Below are positions 35,101 to 43,093 of a stretch of 64,000 nt of DNA, in pieces. The stretch lies in the NCBI RefSeq assembly GCF_047030795.1, contig NZ_JBKYIC010000005.1; one strand, 5' to 3'. How positions within the stretch are numbered: position 1 is the first letter of the stretch; each line of letters opens with the position of its first letter. The notes below the pieces were generated by a model. That model was not told where the DNA came from. It did no database searches and was given only the letters and a program-made list of their open reading frames with translations. Origin of the DNA: Frisingicoccus sp902471845 (GTDB taxonomy: Bacteria; Bacillota; Clostridia; Lachnospirales; Lachnospiraceae). Both the position numbers and the translations under genes were made by a program.

Positions 35101-36010
35101 GCCTGGAGTAAGTAAAGAAGCACAGTGCAAGGTTATTGTTAAGGGATTTGCATGGCGATTATACGAAACGTTGCTGAAAAGGGATGCGGATATAGCCGGA
35201 TGGAGAGCCTGGTTGCAACAACTGGATACAGGAGCAATAACAGGGGCTCAGGCGGCGGAAGGTTTCATTTTTAGTGATGAATTCGTGAACCAGAATTTGT
35301 CAAATGATGAATTTGTTGAGCGTATGTATGCAACATTTTTAAACCGTCCGTCGGATCCTAAGGGGAAGGCAGAATGGGTTGGATGTTTGGAGAGCGGTGT
35401 AAGCCGCCGGGGAATTTTCCAAGGCTTTGCAGAATCTTGGGAATTTACTCAATTATGTGAAAAGTATGGTATTGTTCGTGGCAATGTCGAGTTGACGGAA
35501 GCAAGGGATAAAAATGTGGGAATCACCAAATTTATTTCCAGATTATATACAAAAGCGCTGGAAAGAAATACGGATGTTCAGGGATTGAATGCTTGGGCAG
35601 ATGTCATTTTAAGTGGTCGTGAGACTCCGGAAAAGGTCGCCTTCGGGATATTATTTTCGGATGAATTTAAAAATAAAGGATTGTCGAATGAAGAGTATTT
35701 GAATGTACTGTATCGAGTGTTTATGGGGCGTGAAGCGGATCCGAGTGGATTTGCGGCCTGGAAAAAGATGCTGGATGAAGGCTGGAGAAGAGATGTGATT
35801 TTTTATGGATTTTCGAAGTCTGACGAATTTAGTGGAATTCTGAATTCATTCGGATTACAACAGACAGTAGGTGAAGCCGTATATGTGGCAAGAACAGATG
35901 AGAAATATCATACGGCGAATTGCAGTAGGATTCGGGATATTCAGACCAATATACTGTTGCTTCAAGACGCACGGAGTATTGGATATGAAGCTTGCCCAGA
36001 GTGCCATTAA
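32192..36010 (+). CDS. Large secreted surface protein: Ig-like, CxxC, InlB and DUF4214 domains
   Basis: 1272 residues. A signal peptide (1-26, ending DVYA) leads into a Glu/Thr-rich stretch (to about 100). Three related Ig-like units follow (about 110-215, 235-350, 360-455; each has a KVTDDxSGV..VY core and ATDKAGN end). Next come a beta domain with GQDIVLRFSAGTGQYYTL, a CxxC module (PTCTEKGSQSIHCKVCD, from about 647), InlB-type repeats (732-887; FLGWNTKKDGSG, YVFKGWYTQKQGGKK), four DUF4214 repeats in two pairs (about 985-1230), and a tail YHTANC..CPECH that looks metal-binding. No LPXTG or membrane anchor is visible. Likely an adhesin or structural wall protein. Its second half is duplicated in the next gene. 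Confidence 0.85.
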   Translation: MKRRIIALMLAGILSISSLGGLDVYAMEGGETESQTESNVETDTEESVPIETETKESVFAETETEEETKESLAKTEETFETQSDEKGIMKTQEELDTGNVAPLDSESDVTAPEIDVDSLNVDVKSAGLGDKVKISLKVTDDESGVNNVYVFYINPQTKQDEAVILKYNSVTGNYEETLSITDSTVVGVWQVSFIYVTDKAGNLKTLSNEKIKPYSSSKANLEAGDFEVFRDEEAPTYSEDSLKISKDKIGVNETMEITFSATDVHGISSARIVYEKPVSGTECELECSYDELSGVYKAVMEVGTYMEAGQWNVKKIVVEDNYGNVLNLYNSSMVSDGENTADLSSGNFIVEGTEEDLNSPKIDETSISVEGTALAVGDSYCVSLKVTDDLSGVDKVVAKYLMPNGKSYKLVFYASEGNVYRGNFLCEENTLEGHWTAQSVEATDKAGNKVILEKDLDALSFAVYKCSVESLRLESGNDVVLEYSSTDVNTYYTVEFAAQNADCVLCNKSAVSTTIRGDGSRVYTVKYTLMPRAEGSTIIEVRDSSTQEVYKVYDTTVVRANHSGCMGQDIVLRFSAGTGQYYTLSSGSEYGAIKNQSYRKTSSSGMFGVLEAYTNECTLHFDSVGKYDIVLTGDVSGDSVVLSIDIGEHDWNTEYTVDKSPTCTEKGSQSIHCKVCDSIKPDSMKNIDAKGHMPGDWEITRAATEDTEGTRVKYCQVCKKQAEWESIPKIATYYVTYDANGGTLPMINDAGEAYTTYRMRERVGDKHRIVFNTSFEHPAWVYTVTCHGNGEGANTIDYQDQFQFLGWNTKKDGSGTFYKVENTSLGDATYSGNKNITLYAQWSTMYFSDRYVERPGYVFKGWYTQKQGGKKVTSKTVIKGNTDVYAQWEPGKFSLDAKQIFVNIGNGKSITASVTSEQNFFDVSCTWDGGTQNRQIIHVDGGLNSVYVQGLHEGEANVYVSIKNSGVYLPPGVSKEAQCKVIVKGFAWRLYETLLKRDADIAGWRAWLQQLDTGAITGAQAAEGFIFSDEFVNQNLSNDEFVERMYATFLNRPSDPKGKAEWVGCLESGVSRRGIFQGFAESWEFTQLCEKYGIVRGNVELTEARDKNVGITKFISRLYTKALERNTDVQGLNAWADVILSGRETPEKVAFGILFSDEFKNKGLSNEEYLNVLYRVFMGREADPSGFAAWKKMLDEGWRRDVIFYGFSKSDEFSGILNSFGLQQTVGEAVYVARTDEKYHTANCSRIRDIQTNILLLQDARSIGYEACPECH
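33861..36010 (+). repeat. Long direct repeat, copy 1
   Basis: About 2.15 kb matching 37370-39498 in the next gene. It covers the beta domain, CxxC module, InlB repeats, four DUF4214 repeats and the YH..C..CxxC tail. Identity is visibly high throughout. Within it, about 365 bases (35507-35871, against 38995-39359) show no difference by eye. The arrangement points to tandem duplication followed by recent gene conversion. Confidence 0.85.
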
Positions 36011-36042
36011 ATGAAACAAAAAGGGGAGGATAAGATTATGGT

Positions 36043-39000
36043 ATGAAAAAAATAAAATTTTTAAAAGGTACAATTTGTCTGGCTGTCAGTTTATGCCTTG
36101 CGCTATCTTCGATTCCGGTTTTGGCTGAGGAAGAACTGCCAGGAGTAGCCATGGATATAGAGGCTTCCGAAAGCAGTGATAATTCAGACATATTGACAGA
36201 AGATGATACTGTAGAGACGGAAGACAGCTTAACAGAAGAATTTATGGGAGAAGACATAGAACCTTCAGAAACTCTTCCTGAGACAGAAATATCTTCTGAA
36301 AAAGCAAATCATGCAAACGATGCAGTTATGACTGCGGAGGAAACAGCAGCACTTAGTATTTCTGTAGATTATATAGAAAATATTTCTTGCGGACAGGAGA
36401 TTATTTTTACAGTAAATGCTTCCGGAGGTTCTGGCAATTATAAATACAGGCTCGCCGGTCTTATGACAGTAGAAGATGGCCAATTGGTAAGTGTTTATGA
36501 TATCAGTTACGGAAATAATGGTTCCTATCGGGAAAATAATGAATTTGGTTTTACTTTTTATGCATCTGGTACATATTATATCCGTTTCAGTGTTATGGAT
36601 ATGACTACGTTTGAGACGAAAACAACCGGATTGTATGAATATACACTCAACATACAGGATGCCAATTATCCGTCTGTCATGCAGATTGTTAAGACAGTAG
36701 CTGCTCAATGTAAGAATGAATGTGCAACGGATTTTGAAAAAGCTTTATGGCTGCATGATTGGATTTTAGATAAAGGGGATTATGATTATTCATACAGCTA
36801 TTGTTCTGCGGAAGGAGTTCTCGCCAGAGGGGAAGGTACCTGTGAATCTTATCATAGGGCATATGTATTGCTTCTTAACGAAGTCGGTATTGCGACAGGA
36901 CGTATTACAGGTAATGGACACGTCTGGACGGCAGTAAAGATGGATGGTGAGTGGTATCAAGTTGATACAACCTGGGATGATGGCGGAGAACAGATGAAGG
37001 GAACGATTTATGAACATATGTATTTCGGTGTGACCGATGAAATTATCGGTCTCGTGCATACGGATCATCAATTAGCAGTACCGGGCTATGAATCAACGGC
37101 ATTGGAAAATAATTACTTCATCAAGACAGGGCAGGTTAAGCAATGGTCAGATTCATTTGTGGATACTATTAAGCAGAATTTGGCAAATGGAGAAATAAAG
37201 TTTGTTTTGAATGTGAATAGCAGTATGCCGGATAACTATAAAAATGTAATTTACAATCTCGTAGCGTATGAATTATCGAAAACAGATTGGAACGGCAAAG
37301 AACTGGATATTTTCTACACGGATGATTGTTTGACTTGTGAGGTAAAGGCAGGAGCAGATGATGAGACAGTTGTTGGAGCAAATTACAGTGGCTGTGTGGG
37401 GCAGGATATTGTACTCAGATTTTCAGCTGGAACAGGTCAGTATTATACCTTGTCAAGTGGAAGTGAATACGGTGTAATTATAAACCAGTTTTATCGAAAG
37501 ACATCAAGCAGCGAGATGTTGGGCGTTTCGGAGTCTTATACCAATGAATGTACGCTTCGTTTCGATAGTGTAGGGAAATATAATATCGTATTGACTGGAA
37601 ATACAGCAAATGATTCGATTGCTTTCTGTATTGATGTCAGGGAACATGAATGGAGTACAGAGTATACAGTGGATAAGTCGCCGACATGTACCGAGAAAGG
37701 AAGCCAGAGTATTCATTGTAAAGTGTGTGATTCGATTAAACCGGATTCAATGAAAAATATTGATGCAAAAGGGCATGTGCCGGGAGATTGGCAAATTGCA
37801 CAGGAGGCGACGGAAGATACAGAAGGAACGAGAATTAAATACTGTCAGGTGTGTAAAAAGCAAGTAGAATGGGAGTCAATTCCAAAGATAGAAACGTATT
37901 ATGTGACTTATGATGCAAACGGCGGCGTGCTGCCAATAAGTAACGGCGCGGGAGAGACCTATACAACATATCGAGTGCGTGAATGTGTGGGAGATAAACA
38001 TACAATTGATCTTGATTCTTACTATAGTCCTGAAAGGCTTTACAAGGTTACGTATCATGGCAATGGCCAAGGTGCAAAAACTTTTGAATTCCAGGATTAT
38101 TTTAAATTTTTAGGGTGGAATACAAAGAAAGATGGTAGCGGAAAAACTTATAAAGCAGGAGATGTATATTCCGAGAATAAAGATATCACTCTGTATGCTC
38201 AATGGTCAACGAAGTATTTTTCAGACCGATATGTAGAGAGATCGGGCTATGTGTTTAAAGGCTGGTATACCCAGAAACAGGGCGGAAAGAAAGTTACATC
38301 AAAAACAGTTATCAAAGGGAATACGGATGTTTATGCACAGTGGGAACCAGGAAAGTTTTCATTGGATGCTAAGCAAATCATTGTAGACATCGGCGATATA
38401 AAAACCATAACGGCTTCTGTTACTTCTGAGCAGGAACTTTTTGATGTTTCATGTAATTGGGATGGAGGCACACAGAACCGGCAGATTATATATGCAGATG
38501 GACACATGAATACAGTGTCTGTTCAGGGGCTCCATGAAGGAGAAGCGAATGTCTATGTAAGTATTAAAAATTCCGGAGTTTATTTGCCGCTTGGAGTAAG
38601 TAAGGAAGCACAGTGCAAGGTCATTGTTAAGGGATTTGTATGGCGATTATATGAAACGTTATTGAAAAGAGAAGCAGATATAGCTGGATGGAAAGCCTGG
38701 TTACAACAATTGGATACAGGAGCTATAACAGGGGCTCAGGCGGCGGAAGGTTTCATTTTCAGTGATGAATTTGTGAATCAAAACTTGTCAAATGATGAAT
38801 TTGTTGAGCGCATGTATGCAACGTTTTTAAACCGCCCATCGGATCCTAAAGGGAAAGCAGAGTGGGTTGACTGTTTGGAGAGTGGTGTGAGTCGCCGGGG
38901 AATCTTCTACGGATTTGCTGAATCTTTAGAATTTACTCAATTATGCGAGAAGTATGGTATTATCCGTGGTAATGTCGAGTTGACCGAAGCAAGGGATAAA

Positions 39001-39498
39001 AATGTGGGAATCACCAAATTTATTTCCAGATTATATACAAAAGCGCTGGAAAGAAATACGGATGTTCAGGGATTGAATGCTTGGGCAGATGTCATTTTAA
39101 GTGGTCGTGAGACTCCGGAAAAGGTCGCCTTCGGGATATTATTTTCGGATGAATTTAAAAATAAAGGATTGTCGAATGAAGAGTATTTGAATGTACTGTA
39201 TCGAGTGTTTATGGGGCGTGAAGCGGATCCGAGTGGATTTGCGGCCTGGAAAAAGATGCTGGATGAAGGCTGGAGAAGAGATGTGATTTTTTATGGATTT
39301 TCGAAGTCTGACGAATTTAGTGGAATTCTGAATTCATTCGGATTACAACAGACAGTAGGCGAAGCCGTATATGTGGCGAGAACAGAGGAGAAATATCATA
39401 CGGCGAATTGCAGTAGGATTCGGGATATCCAGACCAATATATTGTTGCTTCAAGACGCACGGAGTATTGGATATGAAGCTTGCTCAGAGTGCCATTAA
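36043..39498 (+). CDS. Secreted transglutaminase-like protein with CxxC, InlB and DUF4214 domains
   Basis: 1151 residues. A signal peptide (to VLAEE) and an acidic Ser/Thr stretch come first. A beta domain (about 105-205) precedes a transglutaminase-like domain with Cys267 (GEGTCESYH), His293 (NGHVWTAV) and Asp308 (QVDTTWDD) as the expected triad. From about residue 443 it shares the duplicated block: beta domain, CxxC module (from about 533), InlB repeats (617-770), four DUF4214 repeats (863-1110) and the YH..C..CxxC tail. The head may cross-link or cleave proteins at the surface; many bacterial members are proteases. ATG 36043 is 12 bases after GGGGAGGA, and a two-codon reading frame (ATG GTA TGA at 36038) overlaps it. 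Confidence 0.87.
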   Translation: MKKIKFLKGTICLAVSLCLALSSIPVLAEEELPGVAMDIEASESSDNSDILTEDDTVETEDSLTEEFMGEDIEPSETLPETEISSEKANHANDAVMTAEETAALSISVDYIENISCGQEIIFTVNASGGSGNYKYRLAGLMTVEDGQLVSVYDISYGNNGSYRENNEFGFTFYASGTYYIRFSVMDMTTFETKTTGLYEYTLNIQDANYPSVMQIVKTVAAQCKNECATDFEKALWLHDWILDKGDYDYSYSYCSAEGVLARGEGTCESYHRAYVLLLNEVGIATGRITGNGHVWTAVKMDGEWYQVDTTWDDGGEQMKGTIYEHMYFGVTDEIIGLVHTDHQLAVPGYESTALENNYFIKTGQVKQWSDSFVDTIKQNLANGEIKFVLNVNSSMPDNYKNVIYNLVAYELSKTDWNGKELDIFYTDDCLTCEVKAGADDETVVGANYSGCVGQDIVLRFSAGTGQYYTLSSGSEYGVIINQFYRKTSSSEMLGVSESYTNECTLRFDSVGKYNIVLTGNTANDSIAFCIDVREHEWSTEYTVDKSPTCTEKGSQSIHCKVCDSIKPDSMKNIDAKGHVPGDWQIAQEATEDTEGTRIKYCQVCKKQVEWESIPKIETYYVTYDANGGVLPISNGAGETYTTYRVRECVGDKHTIDLDSYYSPERLYKVTYHGNGQGAKTFEFQDYFKFLGWNTKKDGSGKTYKAGDVYSENKDITLYAQWSTKYFSDRYVERSGYVFKGWYTQKQGGKKVTSKTVIKGNTDVYAQWEPGKFSLDAKQIIVDIGDIKTITASVTSEQELFDVSCNWDGGTQNRQIIYADGHMNTVSVQGLHEGEANVYVSIKNSGVYLPLGVSKEAQCKVIVKGFVWRLYETLLKREADIAGWKAWLQQLDTGAITGAQAAEGFIFSDEFVNQNLSNDEFVERMYATFLNRPSDPKGKAEWVDCLESGVSRRGIFYGFAESLEFTQLCEKYGIIRGNVELTEARDKNVGITKFISRLYTKALERNTDVQGLNAWADVILSGRETPEKVAFGILFSDEFKNKGLSNEEYLNVLYRVFMGREADPSGFAAWKKMLDEGWRRDVIFYGFSKSDEFSGILNSFGLQQTVGEAVYVARTEEKYHTANCSRIRDIQTNILLLQDARSIGYEACSECH
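37370..39498 (+). repeat. Long direct repeat, copy 2
   Basis: Second copy of the roughly 2.1 kb block of 33861-36010. The offset is 3509 bases at the 5' end and 3488 at the 3' end, because the InlB region has small in-frame indels. Similarity runs just past both stop codons (TTAAAT.AAACAAAAA). Confidence 0.85.
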
Positions 39499-39529
39499 AT
39501 AAAACAAAAATGACTAGGAGGGATTACAA

Positions 39530-39892
39530 ATGAGAAAACGTATCGGAGTAATATTTTTATCATTATCGTTGGCCGTGACACCAACAATGATTGCTTTTGC
39601 AGCAGATGAGACAGAAGTTGGAGAAATAATGCCAGAGACAATCGAGGAGACGGTTGTAGAAACAAAAGCAGAAACGATTACTGAAACATCAGAGGAAACA
39701 TCTTTACAGGAAGAAGTTGGGTTGACAACCGTCGAGACGACGGAAGAAACGATGATGGAAACAGAAAGTGAAACGATTTCCGAGACAGAGACAGAATCTA
39801 AGGGATTCACGGAGAAACTGATCGAAGAGTATTCAGTATTCGGAAGAGGGAATTTTGGAAGAAGCGACGGACGAATTTTATGCATGTTATGA
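39530..39892 (+). pseudogene. CAP/DUF4214 protein, N-terminal part before a frameshift
   Basis: 120 codons giving a signal peptide (to IAFAADE) and a Glu/Thr-rich stretch. The frame then runs into FGRGNFGRSDGRILCML and stops at 39892. The downstream frame (from 39855) encodes the CAP and DUF4214 domains without a secretion signal. Removing one T from GTATTCGG (39836-39843) would join them as EEYSV-SEEGILEEATD, which fits the composition on both sides. So one gene has been split by a single-base insertion, or there is a sequencing error. AGGAGGG precedes ATG 39530. Confidence 0.75.
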
Positions 39893-41270
39893 TGGAATAT
39901 TGGATTTTACGGATCCGAATTCAGAGATCATCCCGTTGATTATTCCATGTACTTATGACTATTCAATGGCACATGAAGTACTGAGACTGGTAAATCAAGC
40001 ACGTGCTGAATATGGGATAGAGCCGTTGATATGGGATTCTGAACTGGAAGAAGCAGCGTGCGTACGCGCGGCCGAATGTAGTATTGTTTTTGACCATACG
40101 CGGCCGAATGGACAGAATTGTTTCAGTCTGACAGACAAAATGTATGGAGAAAATATTGCAGCAGGATATAGAAGTGCAGAAAGTGTTGTTGCCGGTTGGA
40201 TGAATTCTGCGGGACATAGAGCAAACATTCTGAATCCAAGCTTTAAATCCATGGGTGTAAGTGGTGTTTATAGTGATGGAGGTATTTACTGGTCTCAAAA
40301 TTTTGGCATGACGAATGGGGATGGTCGTTATATTGCAGACGGGCAGGAAGACGTGGCGTTAGTTATTGAAGCCAGAGGTACAGAGGCGGCTTGTCAGGTA
40401 AAGAACTTTGTAATCCGTCTTTATGAAAAAGTATTGGGACGAAAGGCTGATACGGTAGGATTGGCGGAATGGTTTAATCAGTTGATTTTAGGTAATAATA
40501 CCGGAGCTGAGGTAGCTCAGGGATTCTTCTTTAGTGATGAGTTTAAAAACAAGAATACGTCCAATGAAACCTATGTTGATGTTTTATATGCAACCATGTT
40601 TGACCGGTCAGCAGATCCGGGTGGGAAAAGCGCTTGGTTGGATATATTAGATACTGGTTTCTCAAGAACCTATGCCTATAGAGGGTTTGTAGAATCCCAG
40701 GAGTTCACAAAGTTATGTGAAAGCTATGGCATCCAGCGTGGCTCGGTGACGTTAACGGAACCAAGAGATCAGAATGACGGTATTACGCGTTTTGTGTCGC
40801 GTTTATATAGTAAGGCTTTAGGACGTACACCGGATGTTTCCGGTTTAAATGCTTGGACGAATGTGATTCTAAATAAAGAATCGTCACCGGAAAAAGTGGC
40901 TTTTGGATTTTTCTTTTCAGATGAAATGAAGAAAAAGAATCTTTCTAATGAAGAATTTACAAAAGTACTTTATCGGGTATTTCTTAACAGGGAAGCGGAT
41001 AGCGCCGGTCTTGAGAGTTGGGTGAAATTACTCAAAGACGGTATGCGTCGGCAAGCGGTTATGTATGGCGTGTCTAAATCACAGGAATTTGGAGATGTTT
41101 TACGGTCTTTTGGATTAGCGCCGACCCAGGGTACAATTGTCTATGTAACCAGCAGTGGAGAAAAATATCATAAAAACAGTTGCAGAACAGTTCGGGGTAA
41201 TACACTTCCGCTAATCATTGAAGATGCCGAAAGTATCGGATATACACCGTGCGGCGTATGTTATCAATAA
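39855..41270 (+). CDS. CAP-domain plus DUF4214 protein, C-terminal part after a frameshift
   Basis: 471 codons open from TTG 39855, but this is not a credible start; the part belongs to the gene beginning at 39530. Residues 38-155 are a CAP/SCP domain (EVLRLVNQARAEYGIEPL, FDHTRPNGQ, YGENIA, AGWMNSAGHRANIL, SQNFG). Four DUF4214 repeats follow (182-415), joined by YGIQRGSVTLTEPRDQNDGI, then the YHKNSC..CGVC tail shared with the two proteins upstream. CAP proteins of clostridia are secreted and of varied, often unknown, function. If the frameshift is real the protein would not be exported. Confidence 0.8.
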   Translation: MEEATDEFYACYDGILDFTDPNSEIIPLIIPCTYDYSMAHEVLRLVNQARAEYGIEPLIWDSELEEAACVRAAECSIVFDHTRPNGQNCFSLTDKMYGENIAAGYRSAESVVAGWMNSAGHRANILNPSFKSMGVSGVYSDGGIYWSQNFGMTNGDGRYIADGQEDVALVIEARGTEAACQVKNFVIRLYEKVLGRKADTVGLAEWFNQLILGNNTGAEVAQGFFFSDEFKNKNTSNETYVDVLYATMFDRSADPGGKSAWLDILDTGFSRTYAYRGFVESQEFTKLCESYGIQRGSVTLTEPRDQNDGITRFVSRLYSKALGRTPDVSGLNAWTNVILNKESSPEKVAFGFFFSDEMKKKNLSNEEFTKVLYRVFLNREADSAGLESWVKLLKDGMRRQAVMYGVSKSQEFGDVLRSFGLAPTQGTIVYVTSSGEKYHKNSCRTVRGNTLPLIIEDAESIGYTPCGVCYQ

Positions 41271-41333
41271 TTAAAAAACAAGGCAAATAATATATGATTT
41301 AAATATCGATTATATGACGCTGAGGAACGTGAG

Positions 41334-43061
41334 ATGGAAGTGAAAATAAGAAAATATTTTTCATATATATGTGTGTTTCTTTTTGTCTTTTTAACGCTTG
41401 GCATGAGTGTATATGCAGAAGAAGCGGATGAAATTCAGGAAGAGCTTTTAGAAGATATTGAGGAAGAAAATATCTATACGGATGATATTGGGGAAGACTC
41501 TCTTTTTTCTGAAAACTATGCTGTCCCATTGAGTGAAGTGGTTGAGTACGCAAATGATGTAGAGACTGCAGTTCAGATATTGCGGCAGCAGATGATAAAT
41601 CGTAATGGACTGGTTTCAATTTATTATCAAGGGGAATATACAGAGGGCATGTCTGCCGAGCTTTTGAAACGAGCGGTAGCCTATGATGATACATTACCAG
41701 GCATGGCGGGAGATTATCTTCGCTTTCATTATCATCGTGTTGTCCGTCGAACGTATAAAGGAGTGAACGAGGACGGCGAATATATTCGCTTTGAATATGA
41801 GATTTATTATTTGAGTTCTTATGCTCAGGAACTTGCTGTTAATGAAAAGGTTTGCGATATTCTGGAAGAACTGGATGTGTACTCGGCGGATCGGGAGATG
41901 AAGATTCGGAATGTTTATGCTTATATAACTTCCCATGTACGTTATGATTCTATGATTTATGAAACGTTTAACGTACATTCGGCTTATGGCGCTGCGGTTG
42001 AAGGGAAAGCTGTTTGTCAGGGATATTCTTTATTACTGTATCGGCTTTTACAGGAACTTGGCATTAAAAATCGAATGATTTCGGGCGAGGCTGGAGGTGT
42101 CAGCCATATTTGGAATATTGTGGAGATAGACGGTTATTGGTATAACATGGATACAACATGGGACTGGGGAAAAGATGAGCAGTTTGAATGGTTTTTGGTT
42201 GGGGCTGAAAATTTTGATAAATCTCATATTAGAGATAGTGAGTTCATGACGGAGACATTTTATCATATGTATCCCATGGCCTTAAACGACTATTATAAAG
42301 AACCTGTAGAAGAACCAGAAGAAGAGACAGACCCGGTGGAAGCTTTTGTGGTGCGTTTATATAAAGAAATATTAGGAAGAGATGCGGATACTTCTGGGCT
42401 TAGAGAGTGGAGTGAGGTTTTAAAGTCTGGTCGAGAGCAGGGAGCGAAAGTCGCTCAGGGGTTTGTAGACAGTGATGAACTCAGGAAACGGAATTTATCT
42501 GATGATGCCTATATTCGCGCCTTGTATCGGACATTTTTTGACCGGGAAGCTGACAGCTCCGGTTTGACCGCCTGGAAAAAAGTTTTAGACAGTGGGCTTT
42601 CCAGGATGCACGTATTCAGAGGATTTGCAGAGTCGGATGAATTTACGGAGATTTGCGATCGTTATGGTATTGTCCGTGGATTTGCAGATTTGACAGCTCC
42701 AAGAGACCAGAATGAAGGGGTGACAAAATATATTGTCCGAAATTATCGTCTTTGTTTGGGGCGCGAGGCGGATGAGAAAGGCCTGAACGATTGGTGTGAT
42801 GCGATTTTATCCGGAAGAAACACGGTAAAAGAGGCTGCTTACGGCTTTGTATTCTCACAGGAGTTTTTGAAAAAAAATTTATCGGATGAAGAATATATAC
42901 GAGTACTTTACCGGGGGTTTATGGATCGGGAAGCGGATGGGCCGGGGTTGTCTGCCTGGAAAAAAGTATTAAATGAAGGCAAGAGCCGGGAACATGTATT
43001 TGATGGATTTGCAGATTCTATAGAATTTAGAGATATCTGCGCCAGTTATGGTGTGCAATAA
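41334..43061 (+). CDS. Secreted transglutaminase-like protein with DUF4214 repeats
   Basis: 575 residues. The signal peptide runs to MSVYAEE and an acidic stretch follows. A transglutaminase-like domain has Cys228 (GKAVCQGYS), His258 (GVSHIWNIV) and Asp273 (YNMDTTWDWG). Four DUF4214 repeats run from 333 to 570, in two pairs linked by YGIVRGFADLTAPRDQNEGV. It lacks the InlB and CxxC parts and the metal-binding tail. The head is only distantly like that of the 1151-residue protein, so the catalytic type was probably recruited twice or has diverged long ago. Likely a surface peptidase or cross-linking enzyme. Confidence 0.87.
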   Translation: MEVKIRKYFSYICVFLFVFLTLGMSVYAEEADEIQEELLEDIEEENIYTDDIGEDSLFSENYAVPLSEVVEYANDVETAVQILRQQMINRNGLVSIYYQGEYTEGMSAELLKRAVAYDDTLPGMAGDYLRFHYHRVVRRTYKGVNEDGEYIRFEYEIYYLSSYAQELAVNEKVCDILEELDVYSADREMKIRNVYAYITSHVRYDSMIYETFNVHSAYGAAVEGKAVCQGYSLLLYRLLQELGIKNRMISGEAGGVSHIWNIVEIDGYWYNMDTTWDWGKDEQFEWFLVGAENFDKSHIRDSEFMTETFYHMYPMALNDYYKEPVEEPEEETDPVEAFVVRLYKEILGRDADTSGLREWSEVLKSGREQGAKVAQGFVDSDELRKRNLSDDAYIRALYRTFFDREADSSGLTAWKKVLDSGLSRMHVFRGFAESDEFTEICDRYGIVRGFADLTAPRDQNEGVTKYIVRNYRLCLGREADEKGLNDWCDAILSGRNTVKEAAYGFVFSQEFLKKNLSDEEYIRVLYRGFMDREADGPGLSAWKKVLNEGKSREHVFDGFADSIEFRDICASYGVQ

Positions 43062-43093
43062 AAGATATATAAACTAAGAGGAGGCAAAGGGTT

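Noticed and set aside
39530..41270. Programmed frameshift as an explanation for the split CAP gene
   Set aside because: No slippery heptamer and no downstream hairpin or stimulatory element was seen at the joint, unlike the IS orfA/orfB junction.
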